Program-made: the position numbers and the translations under genes
Assembly: GCA_030770425.1 (NCBI GenBank)
Contig: JASJFT010000161.1
Coordinates: 40,824 to 104,823 of the forward strand
Length of the DNA stretch: 64,000 nt
Direction: 5' to 3'
DNA from: Darksidea phi
Lineage: Eukaryota; Ascomycota; Dothideomycetes; Pleosporales; Lentitheciaceae
Part shown: one piece after another, positions 12,182-23,808 of the stretch
How positions within the stretch are numbered: the stretch's first letter is position 1
Layout of the letters: every line of letters begins with the position of its first letter
Notes under the pieces: generated by a model
Told to the model about the DNA's origin: nothing
The model's input: the letters and a program-made list of their open reading frames with translations, nothing else
Database searches by the model: none

Positions 12182-13948
12182 CTAATGTACCCTATCCTCG
12201 TCCCCAACGACATAACCCCTCGCGATCCCGCTCCTTCCCTCCTCCATCTTTGCTCCTTGGCCATCCATCCCTTCTTCCTGTGCATGGTAATCACTGCCTA
12301 GACCCTGCCACGTTCTCTTTGCGCGCAGAAACTCGGCGCCGGGACTCACTACTCCGCCAATTTGAGCCAAATCACCATTTGCACGCTTGGCGAGAGCCGA
12401 GCTTGGTGGGATTGCGTGTCCATTTTGAACCGACGAAAGTGGTTTGAGCTCAGTAGGGGGACGCATAGGTCGCGAGTGAGAGATGTAGCGACCGGTGCGG
12501 AGATCAAACTCAGGGGGGGCAGATTCCTCTTCGGAGTCGTAGTCGCTGTTTTCTCTATTTTTGACTTCCTCTTGTTCTCCAGCCTCTTCTTTCGCGCTGT
12601 TTGTCACTGTCTGAGCCTTTCCCCCTTCCTCCAAAACACTCTGAAAATCGCCCCGCCACTCCCCCGTCCAAACTCTCTCCTCATCGCCCTGCAGCGCAAT
12701 CCCCAGCTCAAAAGGCGTAATAATCGGTCTCCAGAACTCCTTGCTCTCTATTAAACTACTTTCCCAGCAACCTATGACCACCCAGCCCCCCACCTCGCTG
12801 AAGTTGGCTATCTTGGCAGCGTTGACCTTACCGACTACAAAGGTGTAATATTTCTTGCCGGCCTTGGAGATTTGCTGTTGAACGTGTGACAGGATGTGCA
12901 TGTAGTTCTTAACGGAGAGGGTGTTGATGAGAATGCCAAAGACAGGGGTGGTGGAGAGAGAGGTTAGGAGCGCATAGCGACGGCGGAGGGCTAATGCTGT
13001 CGACGCAAGGGTTGCGGATGGATAGGGAGTGTCGGTCGGATAGATATGAGTTGATGCTACGCGTGAAGATAGCGTGAGGAGGAGAGATTGCGGCGGGTCG
13101 GAGATATGGAAGAGATGCCAGTCTTGTAACGCATCCTTCGCATCAGACGCCTCAGGAGGAATTGTCCGATTCGGCAGCAGCGAAGATGGATCATGTACGA
13201 CCTCTGTCGCATGAATATTAAGATAACCGTCTTCTTTCAAGCGAGTGTAGAGCGCGGGTACGTGATGCGAATATGGTATGTCCGCCATGAGGATGATCTT
13301 CTGCGCCTTGTCTAGGTAGGTTTCCTTGAATGTTGTTACCAGCGGCTCCAGGTCTAACGGTCTTTCCGTGAACACGTATACAACCGGTAGTCTCGAGGGT
13401 GGCGAGAGACACGATCTGCCGTAATGCACCACAACATCTGCATCAACGTGTTCCGCAGCCACCTCATCTACACAACACGCGCCATACGACGTATCCGCTA
13501 GTATGAAGAGCCTCTCCTCCTCTTCCAATGCATCGCTTATATTCGTGTTTTCCAACTTGTGCGCAACTTGCTCTGCCGTCTCGGTCCGCGCGTCTTTCCC
13601 TACCCTGTACCTCTCAGCCCTCTTCCTCCCCAGCCCCTTGCTTAGTTGTTCATAAACCCTCGGTGCGTCCACCAACATCATATCCGGAAACTGAAGCGCA
13701 ATCCTCTTCCACCTCCCCTCCCTAATTTCTCTCGCCGTCTTCTCGATCTCATAAGTAATCGCAATTTGTTCATCGTCCAACCGCACAAGGCTTGTAGTAT
13801 CAACAGCAGGCGTAGGGTCTTCAAAAATGTGGGTCTCCGGCGTCGAGAGAATGGGCGCGGTTGTGGGAGCGGGGACAGTCATTGTTTGTCTTCCAGGAGG
13901 TTTTGGTGGGGTCAACTGTAACCTTTTTTCCGATCGATAGCGGGGCAA
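12182..13948 (-). CDS. DPH2: Diphthamide biosynthesis protein 2
   Basis: A single exon encodes 588 residues. The Dph1/Dph2 family is recognised by ALQFPDMMLVDAPRVYEQL, then ADTSYGACCVDEVAAEHVDAD and VVHYGRSCLSP, later the WVVIGCWESSLIESKEFWRP block, and C-terminal RAKRTWQGLGSDY. Dph2 partners Dph1 in the first step of diphthamide synthesis, transfer of a 3-amino-3-carboxypropyl group from S-adenosylmethionine to a histidine of elongation factor 2, using Fe-S clusters bound by cysteines such as those seen here. It acts in the cytosol. The start is uncertain: a second Met at 13882 (MTVPAP) is a reasonable alternative, since conserved sequence begins well after both. An acidic low-complexity insert (KEEAGEQEEVKNREN region) precedes the C-terminal block. 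Confidence 0.95.
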   Translation of the reverse strand: MPRYRSEKRLQLTPPKPPGRQTMTVPAPTTAPILSTPETHIFEDPTPAVDTTSLVRLDDEQIAITYEIEKTAREIREGRWKRIALQFPDMMLVDAPRVYEQLSKGLGRKRAERYRVGKDARTETAEQVAHKLENTNISDALEEEERLFILADTSYGACCVDEVAAEHVDADVVVHYGRSCLSPPSRLPVVYVFTERPLDLEPLVTTFKETYLDKAQKIILMADIPYSHHVPALYTRLKEDGYLNIHATEVVHDPSSLLPNRTIPPEASDAKDALQDWHLFHISDPPQSLLLTLSSRVASTHIYPTDTPYPSATLASTALALRRRYALLTSLSTTPVFGILINTLSVKNYMHILSHVQQQISKAGKKYYTFVVGKVNAAKIANFSEVGGWVVIGCWESSLIESKEFWRPIITPFELGIALQGDEERVWTGEWRGDFQSVLEEGGKAQTVTNSAKEEAGEQEEVKNRENSDYDSEEESAPPEFDLRTGRYISHSRPMRPPTELKPLSSVQNGHAIPPSSALAKRANGDLAQIGGVVSPGAEFLRAKRTWQGLGSDYHAQEEGMDGQGAKMEEGRSGIARGYVVGDEDRVH

Positions 13949-14349
13949 AAGCTAGGCGGAGGATGTGTATTAGTCAGCTGGACACAGTTCCGGGAACGGG
14001 GAACTTCGCCTTGATGAAATGAACTATGTCAATGGGAGAGTAATATTGACAACCCTCTTGTTACCAAAGCATCGAAACGAAGATGCAAACGCAAGCCCTC
14101 GGAAGGAACCCCAAGTGACGACTAAATATGACGCATAGATTGGGACCAAGACCAACATGCCCACTATGAAATCCACAAGGTGAGTCGCTTTGAACATGAC
14201 GAAACCTGTACGCCGAGGTATCTCGAACCTAAACGGTCACCGGTCCACTAATACTCCATAACAGTTATGCTGCTCATTAGACCACCGCGAACGCCGACTA
14301 GAGAATCACATCCTCCGTGCTCTGGTACCTTCTCCCGAAATCCATGTGC
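13949..14349. other. Intergenic spacer
   Basis: This is the DPH2 promoter side together with the 3' flank of the Rsc9-like gene, both on the minus strand. No other feature was recognised. Confidence 0.5.
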
Positions 14350-17300
14350 TCAACCTCCCCCCTCGGCGATAGCGCGGAACAGTGCGCCCATATAATTCCT
14401 CAATGTCAGATTGTGCGCCATCACAAAACCCAACTGCTCCTTGACTGGCGCGAATACCCTCGGTACCCATCCTGCTTGTTGTGCTTCTTGCTCCTCTTGC
14501 TCATCCCTCTCAATGTCTCTTTCCGCCTCTCTCGCCGCGTCGCTCAACCTCGGCTTCTTCGCGCCCGTGCTCCGTCGATGCTCGGGACTCGATTCGCTAA
14601 AGGTGCGCTTGTGGGTGGGGGAATCGGGCACCTCGTGAATAGAAGATGGTGGCGGGAGTTTGCCAAGTTGGCGCGCAAGGTTGCGTAGGACTAGGACGGA
14701 CGAGAGGGGAAGCCCGGCGGCGTCGTTAGCTTCATCGGTTGCGGTGTTATAGTAGCGGAAGTTAGGAGCGGGCTGGGGGGAGGCCATTTGTTGATTTGAT
14801 TGGGGAAGATTGGAGGTATTGTATGCGTATTTGTCGTTGTAGCGGGTGCCCATACCTAGGCTACCGAGACCAACAGGCTGACCAAATTGCGGCTGGAAGT
14901 TTTCGTGGCGGACTTGCGCGGAAGTAGTGGGTGGTGCGGAGCTGGAAGGTGTGCGGTTGTGCCTTGCGTGTATAGCGTGACGAAGGCTTGTATCAGGGAG
15001 ATGCGTTTTAACGTGCTGACCGGCTTCAAAGGCAGAATCCGTCCCGGTAGAGCCAAAGTGTGTGCAACCACCCCAATGGCAGAAGTACTTTGTCGGTTTT
15101 GCCGCGCTGACGGCATCTCCATTTTCCATGTTAATGTCAGGCTTTTGCTCCAGCAACCATTTGCCAGTCTCGTCTCTGGGCACCTTTAAATGTGTCAAGA
15201 CGATGTGTTCCCACATAGCTTTTGCCCCAAATGCAAACTCGCCGCACTCAATCTTAGCCGTCGAATGTTTCGTATCCGAAAAGCCATTCAGCAAACTTGG
15301 CGGGTGCCAACAACATCGCATATATGACTTCTTCGTGGAGGGATCGATGGGCACGGAACGGGGGCGGATGCCTCGAATGGTGTACTTTGCCGCTCCGTTA
15401 CTATTAATAACCTGAGCAGAAGCACTACTGAAGGTCGTAGATACGTTCGTGATGAAATCTTTCGCCGGCATGAGCGCTTTGTACGCTGAGTTGTTCGTCA
15501 TGGTATCTGTGAACGCCGCGTTATAGGCCGACCACAATTGAATTTGCGTAATTTCTCCCACAGGATCCTCTTCAAAGCACGTCCGTAACCACTGCGAGCT
15601 TCGCTCTGGTTCGTCTAGGGTTACCAGTTGCTCAATGATCGCAGATGACAGCTTCGGCGCGGCCTCTGCGTGAGATGAAGATTTCGACGATTTCGGATTG
15701 CTTCGCCGTTCTTCGAAAGCCTGCGAACCGAATTGCAAAAGCCGAACGAGCTGGTTCACAAGACATTCTACATCGACCTCATTCACAAGCATCTCAACAT
15801 TTTCCACAAACCCGGTGAACAGGTAGAGGAAGTCCAAACACGCATTGCGAAGTTCTTCGTCCTCCACCAGGAGCCAATCGCATAATGATTTGAGAGTTGT
15901 CTTCGATACGCCGGGCATCTTGTTGGTCGCCTCGAGGTTCATTGCAATGCGGCCAAGAGCTCTGAGTGATGTGATGATTTTTCCTCGGTCGTCCGAGTCG
16001 ATCTGGACAAGTAAAGATTGATAGAGGGGATTTTGGGCATCCAAAAACCAGAATCTAGTCAGTTGTTCGGCGATTTCGAGACCGTAGTGTTGCAATTCGA
16101 TTACGCTTGGGTGGTTCGGCAGATTGAGAACGATAACAATCAGGTCCTTGATAGAGTGGATAGTGGAGGCGTAGAGCGCGTTCTCATGAAGCATGACCAT
16201 GTTTCGGAGGATTAGTGCGGCCTCGTTGATCATATTCAATGCCTTGGCATTGTTGTCTGGCAAAAGATCGTCCTGTATCTCCAGAGTCTGAAGCGACTGT
16301 ATACGTCGCAACAGGTCTTCCGTAGCACTAAGGCCATTGAGGACGTTTGGTTGGTTCATGTCTTCTTCAACATAGGAGATCTCCCAGTTGACGTCGTAGA
16401 ATAAGGATGCCACCTGAATTACTTTTTCGATGAGTGCCTCAGCGAGACCGGGAAATTGGTCGAATCGATACTTGTCACCGCGCTCGTGAGATATCTTGAC
16501 TAAGTGGTGTAGTGCATATGCTTCCTCTTCTGGTTCCTTTGACCGTAGGGCATGGAGAGCGCGGAGGTAGATGTTCGGTCCCGGAAATCCCGTGCCGGGG
16601 AGCATCATCCCTTTCAGCGGTACGGGCCTATTTCTCCTGTTAACAATCTGTTTCCTGCGCAACTGGTTGAAATATTCTGGATTGTTCGACGGCGTCGATA
16701 CAGGCTTCATGTTGGAGGGCACGGCAGTCCGCGGCTCGTAACTCGCTATCGTCATGGCTGCACCGCTCGTGCCGTAGACGCCATTCGTTTGTCCCGGCTG
16801 CGGCGAGTTCATGTTTCCGGTGGATTGGCGCGTCTCGCGCCTGGATACTTCGGGTTGGAAGAGTACACGCTGCGGTGGGGCATGGCGGAGGGCTGGGGCG
16901 TAGTTAGTAAGGGATTTGCGCTTGTGGTAGTGAAGGTACGTGCATCTTGTCGAGCGCCCAAGGCTTCCCGGTTCGTCTACGTCCATCTTGTCCGCGCGCG
17001 GTGTTCCTTTTTCACCCTCCTCGTCTGACTCTTCTGAGTCGTCGTCACCGTTTCGCAATCGCTCAGTTTCCCTGCTGATAGGGCGGAAATAGTTCTCAGT
17101 GGTCCGACTCAGCAGGTCACCTCCTTTCGCAGACACGTCTTCGAGGATCTCTTTGGGCGGCGGTTCGCGCTTGTGGATGGTGGCGATTTCGTAGGCACTA
17201 AGCGCATGTTAAGTCCTGGTGCAGCTAGAAAGAGCAGTGAACAGCGTACGCAAGGTTTTTGTAGTATGCCGTCTTGACGAGGAAGGCTTGGGTAGTCAAG

Positions 17301-17624
17301 TTGGAGCTACCAGGTAGAAATTCGCCCGCCAGACGCCTCCAAGCAAGCTTGTTACCTTTTGTGTCTGAGACCTTATCGTATCCGCCTTCCGAAATGACGC
17401 GTTTGTACAGGCGCAATAGGTCAACATGCCGGCTCCCGACTTTAGGTTCGCGGTCCAGGATGGTTCTACGAATCACCGTCAATACTCCCCAAATCAGCAA
17501 CGGCGCGCAAACGGAATGCCCACCCTCTTTTCTCGTGGAATTTCGCCAGCTCCTCTAGGAATTCTTCGTATTCTGTCGTGCGCTCGATAGAAGCTTCGCG
17601 TGGCTGTTTGTCCTTGGGCGCCAT
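14350..17624 (-). CDS. RSC9: Rsc9-like ARID subunit of a SWI/SNF-type chromatin remodeller
   Basis: Exons are 17524-17624, 17250-17465 and 14350-17197, with introns 17466-17523 (58 bp) and 17198-17249 (52 bp). The product is 1054 residues. Joining the exons gives an intact N-terminal ARID DNA-binding domain (~15-120): EYEEFLEELAKFHEKRG, then REPKVGSRHVDLLRLYK, ISEGGYDKV, WRRLAGEFLP and AYYKNLAAYE. The start Met is followed directly by the domain. A long helical, armadillo-like middle (~250-650) and zinc-finger-like segments follow (around 730-860, e.g. CCWHPPSL and FCHWGGCTHFG ending in HVKTH). The C-terminal motif is GWVPRVFAPVKEQLGFVMAH. Rsc9 belongs to the RSC complex, which slides and ejects nucleosomes at promoters in the nucleus. 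Animal ARID2 has a comparable layout. Identification is firm at family level. Confidence 0.92.
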
Positions 17625-17986
17625 GCTGCAATCAGCGCTTTCACCTGGGTCTCGTGTGACGCGGGCGGGAATGCATTAACAGGGTGCAATGACTGAAGCG
17701 TGCGCAATGGCAAGAGGCGGTGTGGACTCAGTAAATGGCGCGGCGCGCGTGGTTCGCGATGGTGATGAACATCAGAATGCAAAGCTCAGAGTTCCACCTT
17801 GCGCACTAGGTCGATGCACAGACCCAGTCACATGACGCGGTTTTCTTCAAACCTCTGACACGCTCCTTCCTCTGCCGTCTCAACGATACTCGCTTCGAGA
17901 ACCGCCCGGCCTAGGCACACAACGGCAACTCATAATTGAGTGAAGGCTTTTGATCTCAAACTAACTCCTGCAACTTCACTGACACC
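17625..17986. promoter_or_regulatory. Bidirectional promoter region
   Basis: A 362 bp spacer separates the divergent starts of the Rsc9-like gene (-) and the following plus-strand gene, so both promoters must lie here or overlap the flanks. No clear TATA box was seen. A GGCGCGGCGCGCG tract lies at about 17727-17752. Confidence 0.5.
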
Positions 17987-19562
17987 ATGCTCACTTTAAA
18001 CCTAGCGAAGCTCTCCTACACGGCAGACCTGCCTCCAGAATATACAACACAGCAATTCGAATGGAAACACAGACAAAATGACCTCGTCGCCGTATTTGAT
18101 ACCTTCCGATCGGGTGGCACTCTTTCCGAATTTCTCAGGATAGTACAAGCTTCGCAGGTCTTAGTAAGAACAAGGACAGCTATCCGGAACTCACAAGCAA
18201 ACTATGGACTAACTCACTATACTAGTACGACATTCCTCTCGAGGAGATGATCCGTGAAGGCAAACAACTGACGCAGACGCTCGCTCGGCACGGCGCCGGG
18301 GTCAAATGTGATCAGCTACCAGTTTCTGGTATCAACAAATGCCCCTTGCTAGCTTTACGATGGACTCTACGAGATGTAGGGAAGGTAACGAAGCCTGTCT
18401 GCAGCAATAATCAGTTGCTAAGATTGTTGCCAAGGTTCGTCGCATTCAGATGAGGTTTGCTTCTACGAAGGAGTACGAAGCGGCAATTGACCACCTTCGT
18501 CACCTTGGCCTTTGGATGACATCAGCTCAAGGCAATGTGCCGAACGCTTCGAAGGACCTTGCGAGGCCTCAGAGTGGCGGTCCATCTTGCCCACCTTCTC
18601 AGCTTTCTGAGATCACCAACCGACCATTCACGGCAGCGGCGGCCGCGGCACCCTCGCTGCAAATTCAACTAGGTGAGGTGGTGGCGCGGCCCTCCTCCGC
18701 TAAGCCTCTTAATCCCGATCCGTTGACTCCTCCGGTGTACTTTCCCAGGCCCGACTCTTCATCAACCGTATCAACATATGACCGCTATTCAGAGCTCCCC
18801 ACCACCACGGAGAGCCGGCCAATGTCGGCGGCTCGTCCTGACACTGCTATACTGTTCGCGAGGCCAAGCACCAGTGAACTTCCACCGCGACGTGAACTTC
18901 CCTTCCAACGCCCCGATACGCCCAAGTCCAGGGGAAGCGAGAGTGTGCGGCCAGGAAGTCGACCCTCTAGTAGCCTTATGGGGCCTCCCCCCTTACCACC
19001 GTCTCGCGCAGCCCGCCAGAGACCAACCTCGAGAGCAGGAAGTAGCCCTGCTGCTGAACTTCCTCCCCTTCCTAAACCAACTCCACTCAACAACATCCAT
19101 ACCGGACCTCAGCCGAAGGCCGACCCCAATAGGCGAATACTTAGCCGAGGAACCGATGGAGTCTTTCGTCCCACGTCAACCGTTGCCACGGAGCAAGAAA
19201 ACCAGCGCCTTAATAGCTCCCCTCCACCCTTTAGGCCGGTCAGCAGCAATAGCGCGGCCAAGAATCGCCCTCTCAGCGCCATCAGTGATAGTGCGCAGAA
19301 CGAGCGCATATCAGAGCCATTAGCTGTCTTGCCCACACCACCAACATCAGACGCCAATTACCAAAATCATGTTAGTTCAGAGGATAGCAACGGCGCAGAC
19401 ACTGCTATGGCCGAACTCGAGGTATATGCGAAGCAATCGAATGAAGTACGCATGGACGCCTTGAATAGCTTTATTTTACAGCACCTCGAAGACGACAACT
19501 TTCTCGCACTTGTGGACGACATGGACGCATGCTGGGCTAGGATTGCGCCCGGCTTTGGATGA
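17987..19562 (+). CDS. Unrecognised Pro/Ser/Arg-rich protein; middle exon structure uncertain
   Basis: The first exon (17987-18163) is followed by a clear 62 bp intron (18164-18225, GTAAGA...GACTAACTCAC...CTAG), then YDIPLEEMIREGKQL. The last exon covers at least 18450-19562. Between 18300 and 18450 the model is ambiguous. An intron at 18376-18422 keeps the frame and gives ~488 residues joining to IVAKVRRIQMRF. However, another frame at 18353-18376 reads LYDGLYEM, which looks conserved but cannot be joined with the splice sites visible. The N-terminus (~1-150) looks folded and helical (WKHRQNDLVAVFDTFRSGG, STKEYEAAIDHLRHLGLWM). The middle is disordered with many RPxS repeats. The C-terminal ~60 residues are helical and acidic (LNSFILQHLEDDNF). 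No family was recognised and no signal peptide or membrane segment is seen. Confidence 0.7.
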
Positions 19563-22500
19563 ATAGGGAAGACATATGGCCCCACTTCGGAGTCCTCTAG
19601 TACTGTATGATACGATAATCTGGTCGCGCGAAGATAACTTGGAAGAGAAAGGATGGTGTTCTTGATCTTTCTCATGTTTTCGCACGATGTGATGGAGCTA
19701 AAAATTCCACGTCGATATTTTCGTTATCCATGTCTCCATTTCATTACTCTTCGCATTGATGCGCAGGAATACTAGGCAAGGGAGTGAAAGCGCGTCCTTT
19801 AAATGCGCTGTAGTTCATCTCACTATATAGTAATTTTTGCCACAGCGCCCTTCATAGTATTTTACTTCATCAATATATCCAAATAGAGGATTCAATTATC
19901 CTTTGGCACGGATCGGCATTATCAGCAGCGCGACATGTTCTAGACGTTCTCTTCCTTACCACTTCAATCTCGCCGACTGTACCAACGTATCAACGTATAG
20001 TAATATCGTTAAGAATTCACCGAATCGCTCGCCCAAAACATCGCAGATAGTTTAGCCCCGGAGATGCAACACCTAACGCACAATGCGAGACTAGCGAGCT
20101 ACGTTGAGACGAGCCGAAAGGCGCCGAGCTCAATAAACGTAGTCGAGTAGTTTATGGTGATGTCCAACTTCCGGCCTGCACACATTTACCCCCAAAGAAG
20201 CCAGGAATCTGGGGAGCGATGGGCCGGTGCTTCAGCGACGCATGCACTTCCCCTGTAGGGCTACATGCAGATTATAAGCATAAGACTTACTATGTATGTG
20301 CTGTTTGGATATCAACGGGTTGCGATCGATTCACTTACTCGGAACGGCAATGTAGTGGTATTAGTATGTGACGGGACTTCTATGGGTAGCTGGAGCTCAA
20401 CCGTGCTTTGCGGCGAAATGAAGACGCGGAGCGGAACATTCATGCTTGTGCATTTGCTGGGTTGTCTGGAGCTATGGCTCGGAAGGTGTTGGTGAGTGTA
20501 GACGGGGTTGGTTGTTGAAGATGCGCTCGGATGGTGGAGAGGCATGGTTGGTATAAGCGGGGATAGGATATGGACGGAGGCACGGTTGGATATAGCTATA
20601 GAGTAGATGTGATTTGAAGGGATTCGTACACGTGAGTTCCTCGTAGACTTTTGACGTCTATATTCATGAAGAGATGCACAATGCCCTGGCATAGGGTGTT
20701 GGTACACTTTGCTTAGTGCAATTGGCGGAAGTGTCCGTAGAGTTTGGTCTAGTTCTCTAGGAGCTGAGCACAAAACGATGCTATGGATCCGTTGTCTGAA
20801 CCCTTTTGAAGGCACACTGGTGATATGTTGTATGTCTTTGTAGTAGTCAATAAGATCCATAACTCCCCTTAAACCGAAGCATGTAAAGCGGCGAATGCTG
20901 ATGAGCATACATGCTACAGCCGCCTCGTTTAAAATCATTTTTCAAAAATATGGAGTATGGCGTCTCTCATATAGTGCTCGTCTTGAACGTGCCTATATGC
21001 ATGAAGTATACGTGTGTGTGTTGGGCGTCAATGAAGGAAGAACTGGCGAAAGAAATTATTGGGCTCGCAGACTATCAAGGTCCAGACGCGCAGGTACCTC
21101 ATAAGTAGCGGCCCCTCAGCGTCGTCCATGCGTATTGTCTGCGTGCTAGTCTTTGACCAGTCCTTTAGTCCCTTGCAACAACTGCAGCCGCGCGACCGTA
21201 CACTAGGCTACGTAGGCGACTCGGAAGTGAGCAGCCGCTTACTCGTGCCCGATGGTTTGGTCACAAGGCCGAATGCAAAAACGTGTTGTGGCCAAGTACA
21301 GTATTTAACTTGACATAAGCCAACGCTCAACCTGACATCAGCTCATGCTCAATCAAGTGAAGTGATTATTAGTGATCGTCCTCACTAAAAAGTCTTCGTG
21401 GGTGGTCGAACCACAGAAAAAGCAAGCATCTGGCGTGGGATGCCATCACAATGCTACAGTCACCCACATGGCTTGGGTTTTTTGGCGTCCTGTTGCTTGC
21501 AAGGTGATGACGGTCATGCATCAACATAAATTCTACGAGGAAAATCCCTACCGCCACAAAAGCTTTGATCCGGCACTACAAAACCGAGCACGGGACTGTA
21601 AATACGCCCCTATCCGGAGGGCGTAGGGCTGAAGAAGCAATGTTGCGGGAGGTGACTCGGCAGGAGCGGAAGTGGATACTTGGCTGAAATGTCATTCGTT
21701 GCCTCAAAAATTCATGCGGCTACGGATAGCTCGATGCATCCGTGGGCGAACAAGGCGGTTCGAATGATGCTTTGGGAGAGCAAGGACCTTGAGCAGCAAC
21801 GGAAAGGGTAACAGGCTTCTAGAAAGGCGGTCCGCAGAATTCGAGGGAGAGGCGGTCATATCGGTGGTTGGCGATACCTTATTGGCTTACGATCTATACA
21901 GTGTCAAGGGTTTCTCTCGCTTGACATGCAGGAGCATGACAAAGCTGGGCCGGCTGGGCCTGTTGTGCCTTGTCATCGGAGGACTCTGCATAACACCGGT
22001 GAAGGAGTAACACGAACTGGCAAGGGTCTTGTGAACACCCGCTTGCGTAACCCAAGGCTGATCGCAATCTGCTCGACAAAAGAGTTTGCCTGCATTTCAA
22101 GACGAATCAGCGATTACCCTGGCATGACATAACGAGCTATGAGGCTCAATTGAGAACATAGGCACAAACGTTCTGGCTCCACCAACTCCTCACTTTGCGC
22201 TATCCATTCCTGTACCAGCGAATCGATGTTGCACAGATCAATTCTCCGATGAGCCCGCTTGTCGATACCATTGGGTGTCGATCTGCCGCCGGATGTGGAC
22301 AGGGTGGATAAAGTCTACATCGACTCGTACGTAATTAACTTGATCCACTTTCAGAGTAACGGTTTTGCGAAATGGTTACGCAGAGCGATGTAGATATGGT
22401 GGTACTAGATATTTCCAAGTGACGCTTCGTACGAACGAAGCAAGTGTTCGAGGTCGCCAGGGAGTCGCCAAAAAGAGGATTAGGTGGTTTTCCCAAGCTT

Positions 22501-23808
22501 GTACTGGTGTACACCATGGCACAGCCTAGAGGGGTGTCAATTCGTTCAAGGTCAACGCTAGTGGATGGACGGATCGACTCTCTGCGCATGCAGCTGAACA
22601 CATGCATATCTTGAAACGCACGTAGAAGCCGATGACAGGTTTAGAAGCACAGAGGCGCGAGAGACAGTTGTGCCCGTAACATGTACTATCCGGCGCGCAT
22701 CATCAGCACTCAAGGGCTTCCCCACCTCGCTTCCCCAAAGCTAGACACGACGAGGTGCCACGCGATACATATGTACGGGTACAAGATGAGTATAGGGACT
22801 GGGAGGCTGCACTCGTCGCCAAAACGGCTGTGCATTGCATGCATGAGACATTTTCGCTATTGGAAGTTGCTGCCCGCCATTGCGCTTTCGCGAGACCGGG
22901 TAGGTGCAAGGCATCTGGTTGGCCAGCCGTCCCATCCAAGACCAGAGCGGCTGTGCGTGCTGTGCAGGACGCCCAATTCACGACGAGTGTGCACCTCGTC
23001 ATGCTCTGTCGCCCCGAAAGAGTTACCGATATACGAACGGACGTGGGCTGCTTTGGCAGCATGGCTGAGAGAGCCTCGAGCAGGGCGTGACCAGCACCGT
23101 CATCATGCGTGGGATTAGTCACTCGAGCAAACCAAGGTGCATCTTGGGCCGTGAGTTGTGGCTGGCTAGACGCCTTCTACGCCGCAAAAGCAAAAACGTT
23201 CGTTCGCTCGCGAAGTGGGCACAGGGCTTCGCTGAGAGGATCCTTGTCTGATGACCGATCAATCAGCGGTGGAGAAATCTCTGCTGCATCGACACTCGCG
23301 TCAGCCCTGCAGCAGCGGACGTGACTCGCCGCCGGCGATACTCTGACAGCAACCCATTACATACCCGGGGGCGCAACGATTCAATGTGTTAACAGGCTGT
23401 AAATCATAGGAGACCGGTAATGATATTCCGATGTAGCATCTACGAGTAAGAAAACGCCAATGCCCGAGTCTATAGTTTTTCTATGACCCTCAAACCCATC
23501 AAGTAAGCGCCCACGCTCGAGAACACCGCCGTAATGTTATATAATGATGCTCGGTCGCTGAAAATCCAGCCATACGCAAACGTTAGTATCTATGGAACAT
23601 CGCCTCGAACGCAGAAATAAAGGGGGTTCGAGCCGGAATATGGTATATACACTGGCAACCGGAGGTTTCCAGCCGCCATAGTGGTAAAATTTTGGACTCC
23701 GAATAAAGATTGTAGGGTTCCAATGTGGATAAAGTGCACAGGGCGTCATCATTCGTGGCGTCGTAAAAATGAAGGCTGAAATAGCCGTGCCAGCTGCTGT
23801 CGAGGAAG
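19563..23808. other. Gene-poor island with a decayed repeat
   Basis: More than 4.2 kb carry no gene I can support. ORFs on both strands are short, overlap each other and show no family motifs. The largest is a 208-codon minus ORF (20312-20938) whose C-terminal part could belong to a spliced gene, because a GTAAGT donor-like site lies near its end at about 20336-20341. The island carries repeat copy B (22443-22687). It is flanked by convergent genes (19562 + and 23809 -), so no promoter is required. It is best read as relic DNA. Confidence 0.5.
22443..22687 (+). repeat. Dispersed repeat, copy B (GC-richer)
   Basis: This is the partner of 8495-8743, in the same orientation and about 245 bp long, with the same anchors. 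Relative to copy A it keeps more G/C, although at several sites it has T or A where copy A has C or G (GCACGTAG against GCACGCAG, GTTTAG against GTCTAG). Both copies therefore appear to have mutated from a common ancestor. No coding capacity was seen. Confidence 0.8.

Noticed and set aside
22703..23122. 139-codon minus-strand ORF in the gene-poor island
   Set aside because: No family motif, overlapped by a plus-strand ORF of similar length (22681-23118), and no splice context.
23600..23660. tRNA B-box-like GGTTCGAGCC
   Set aside because: No matching A box or acceptor stem at the right distance; no cloverleaf could be drawn.
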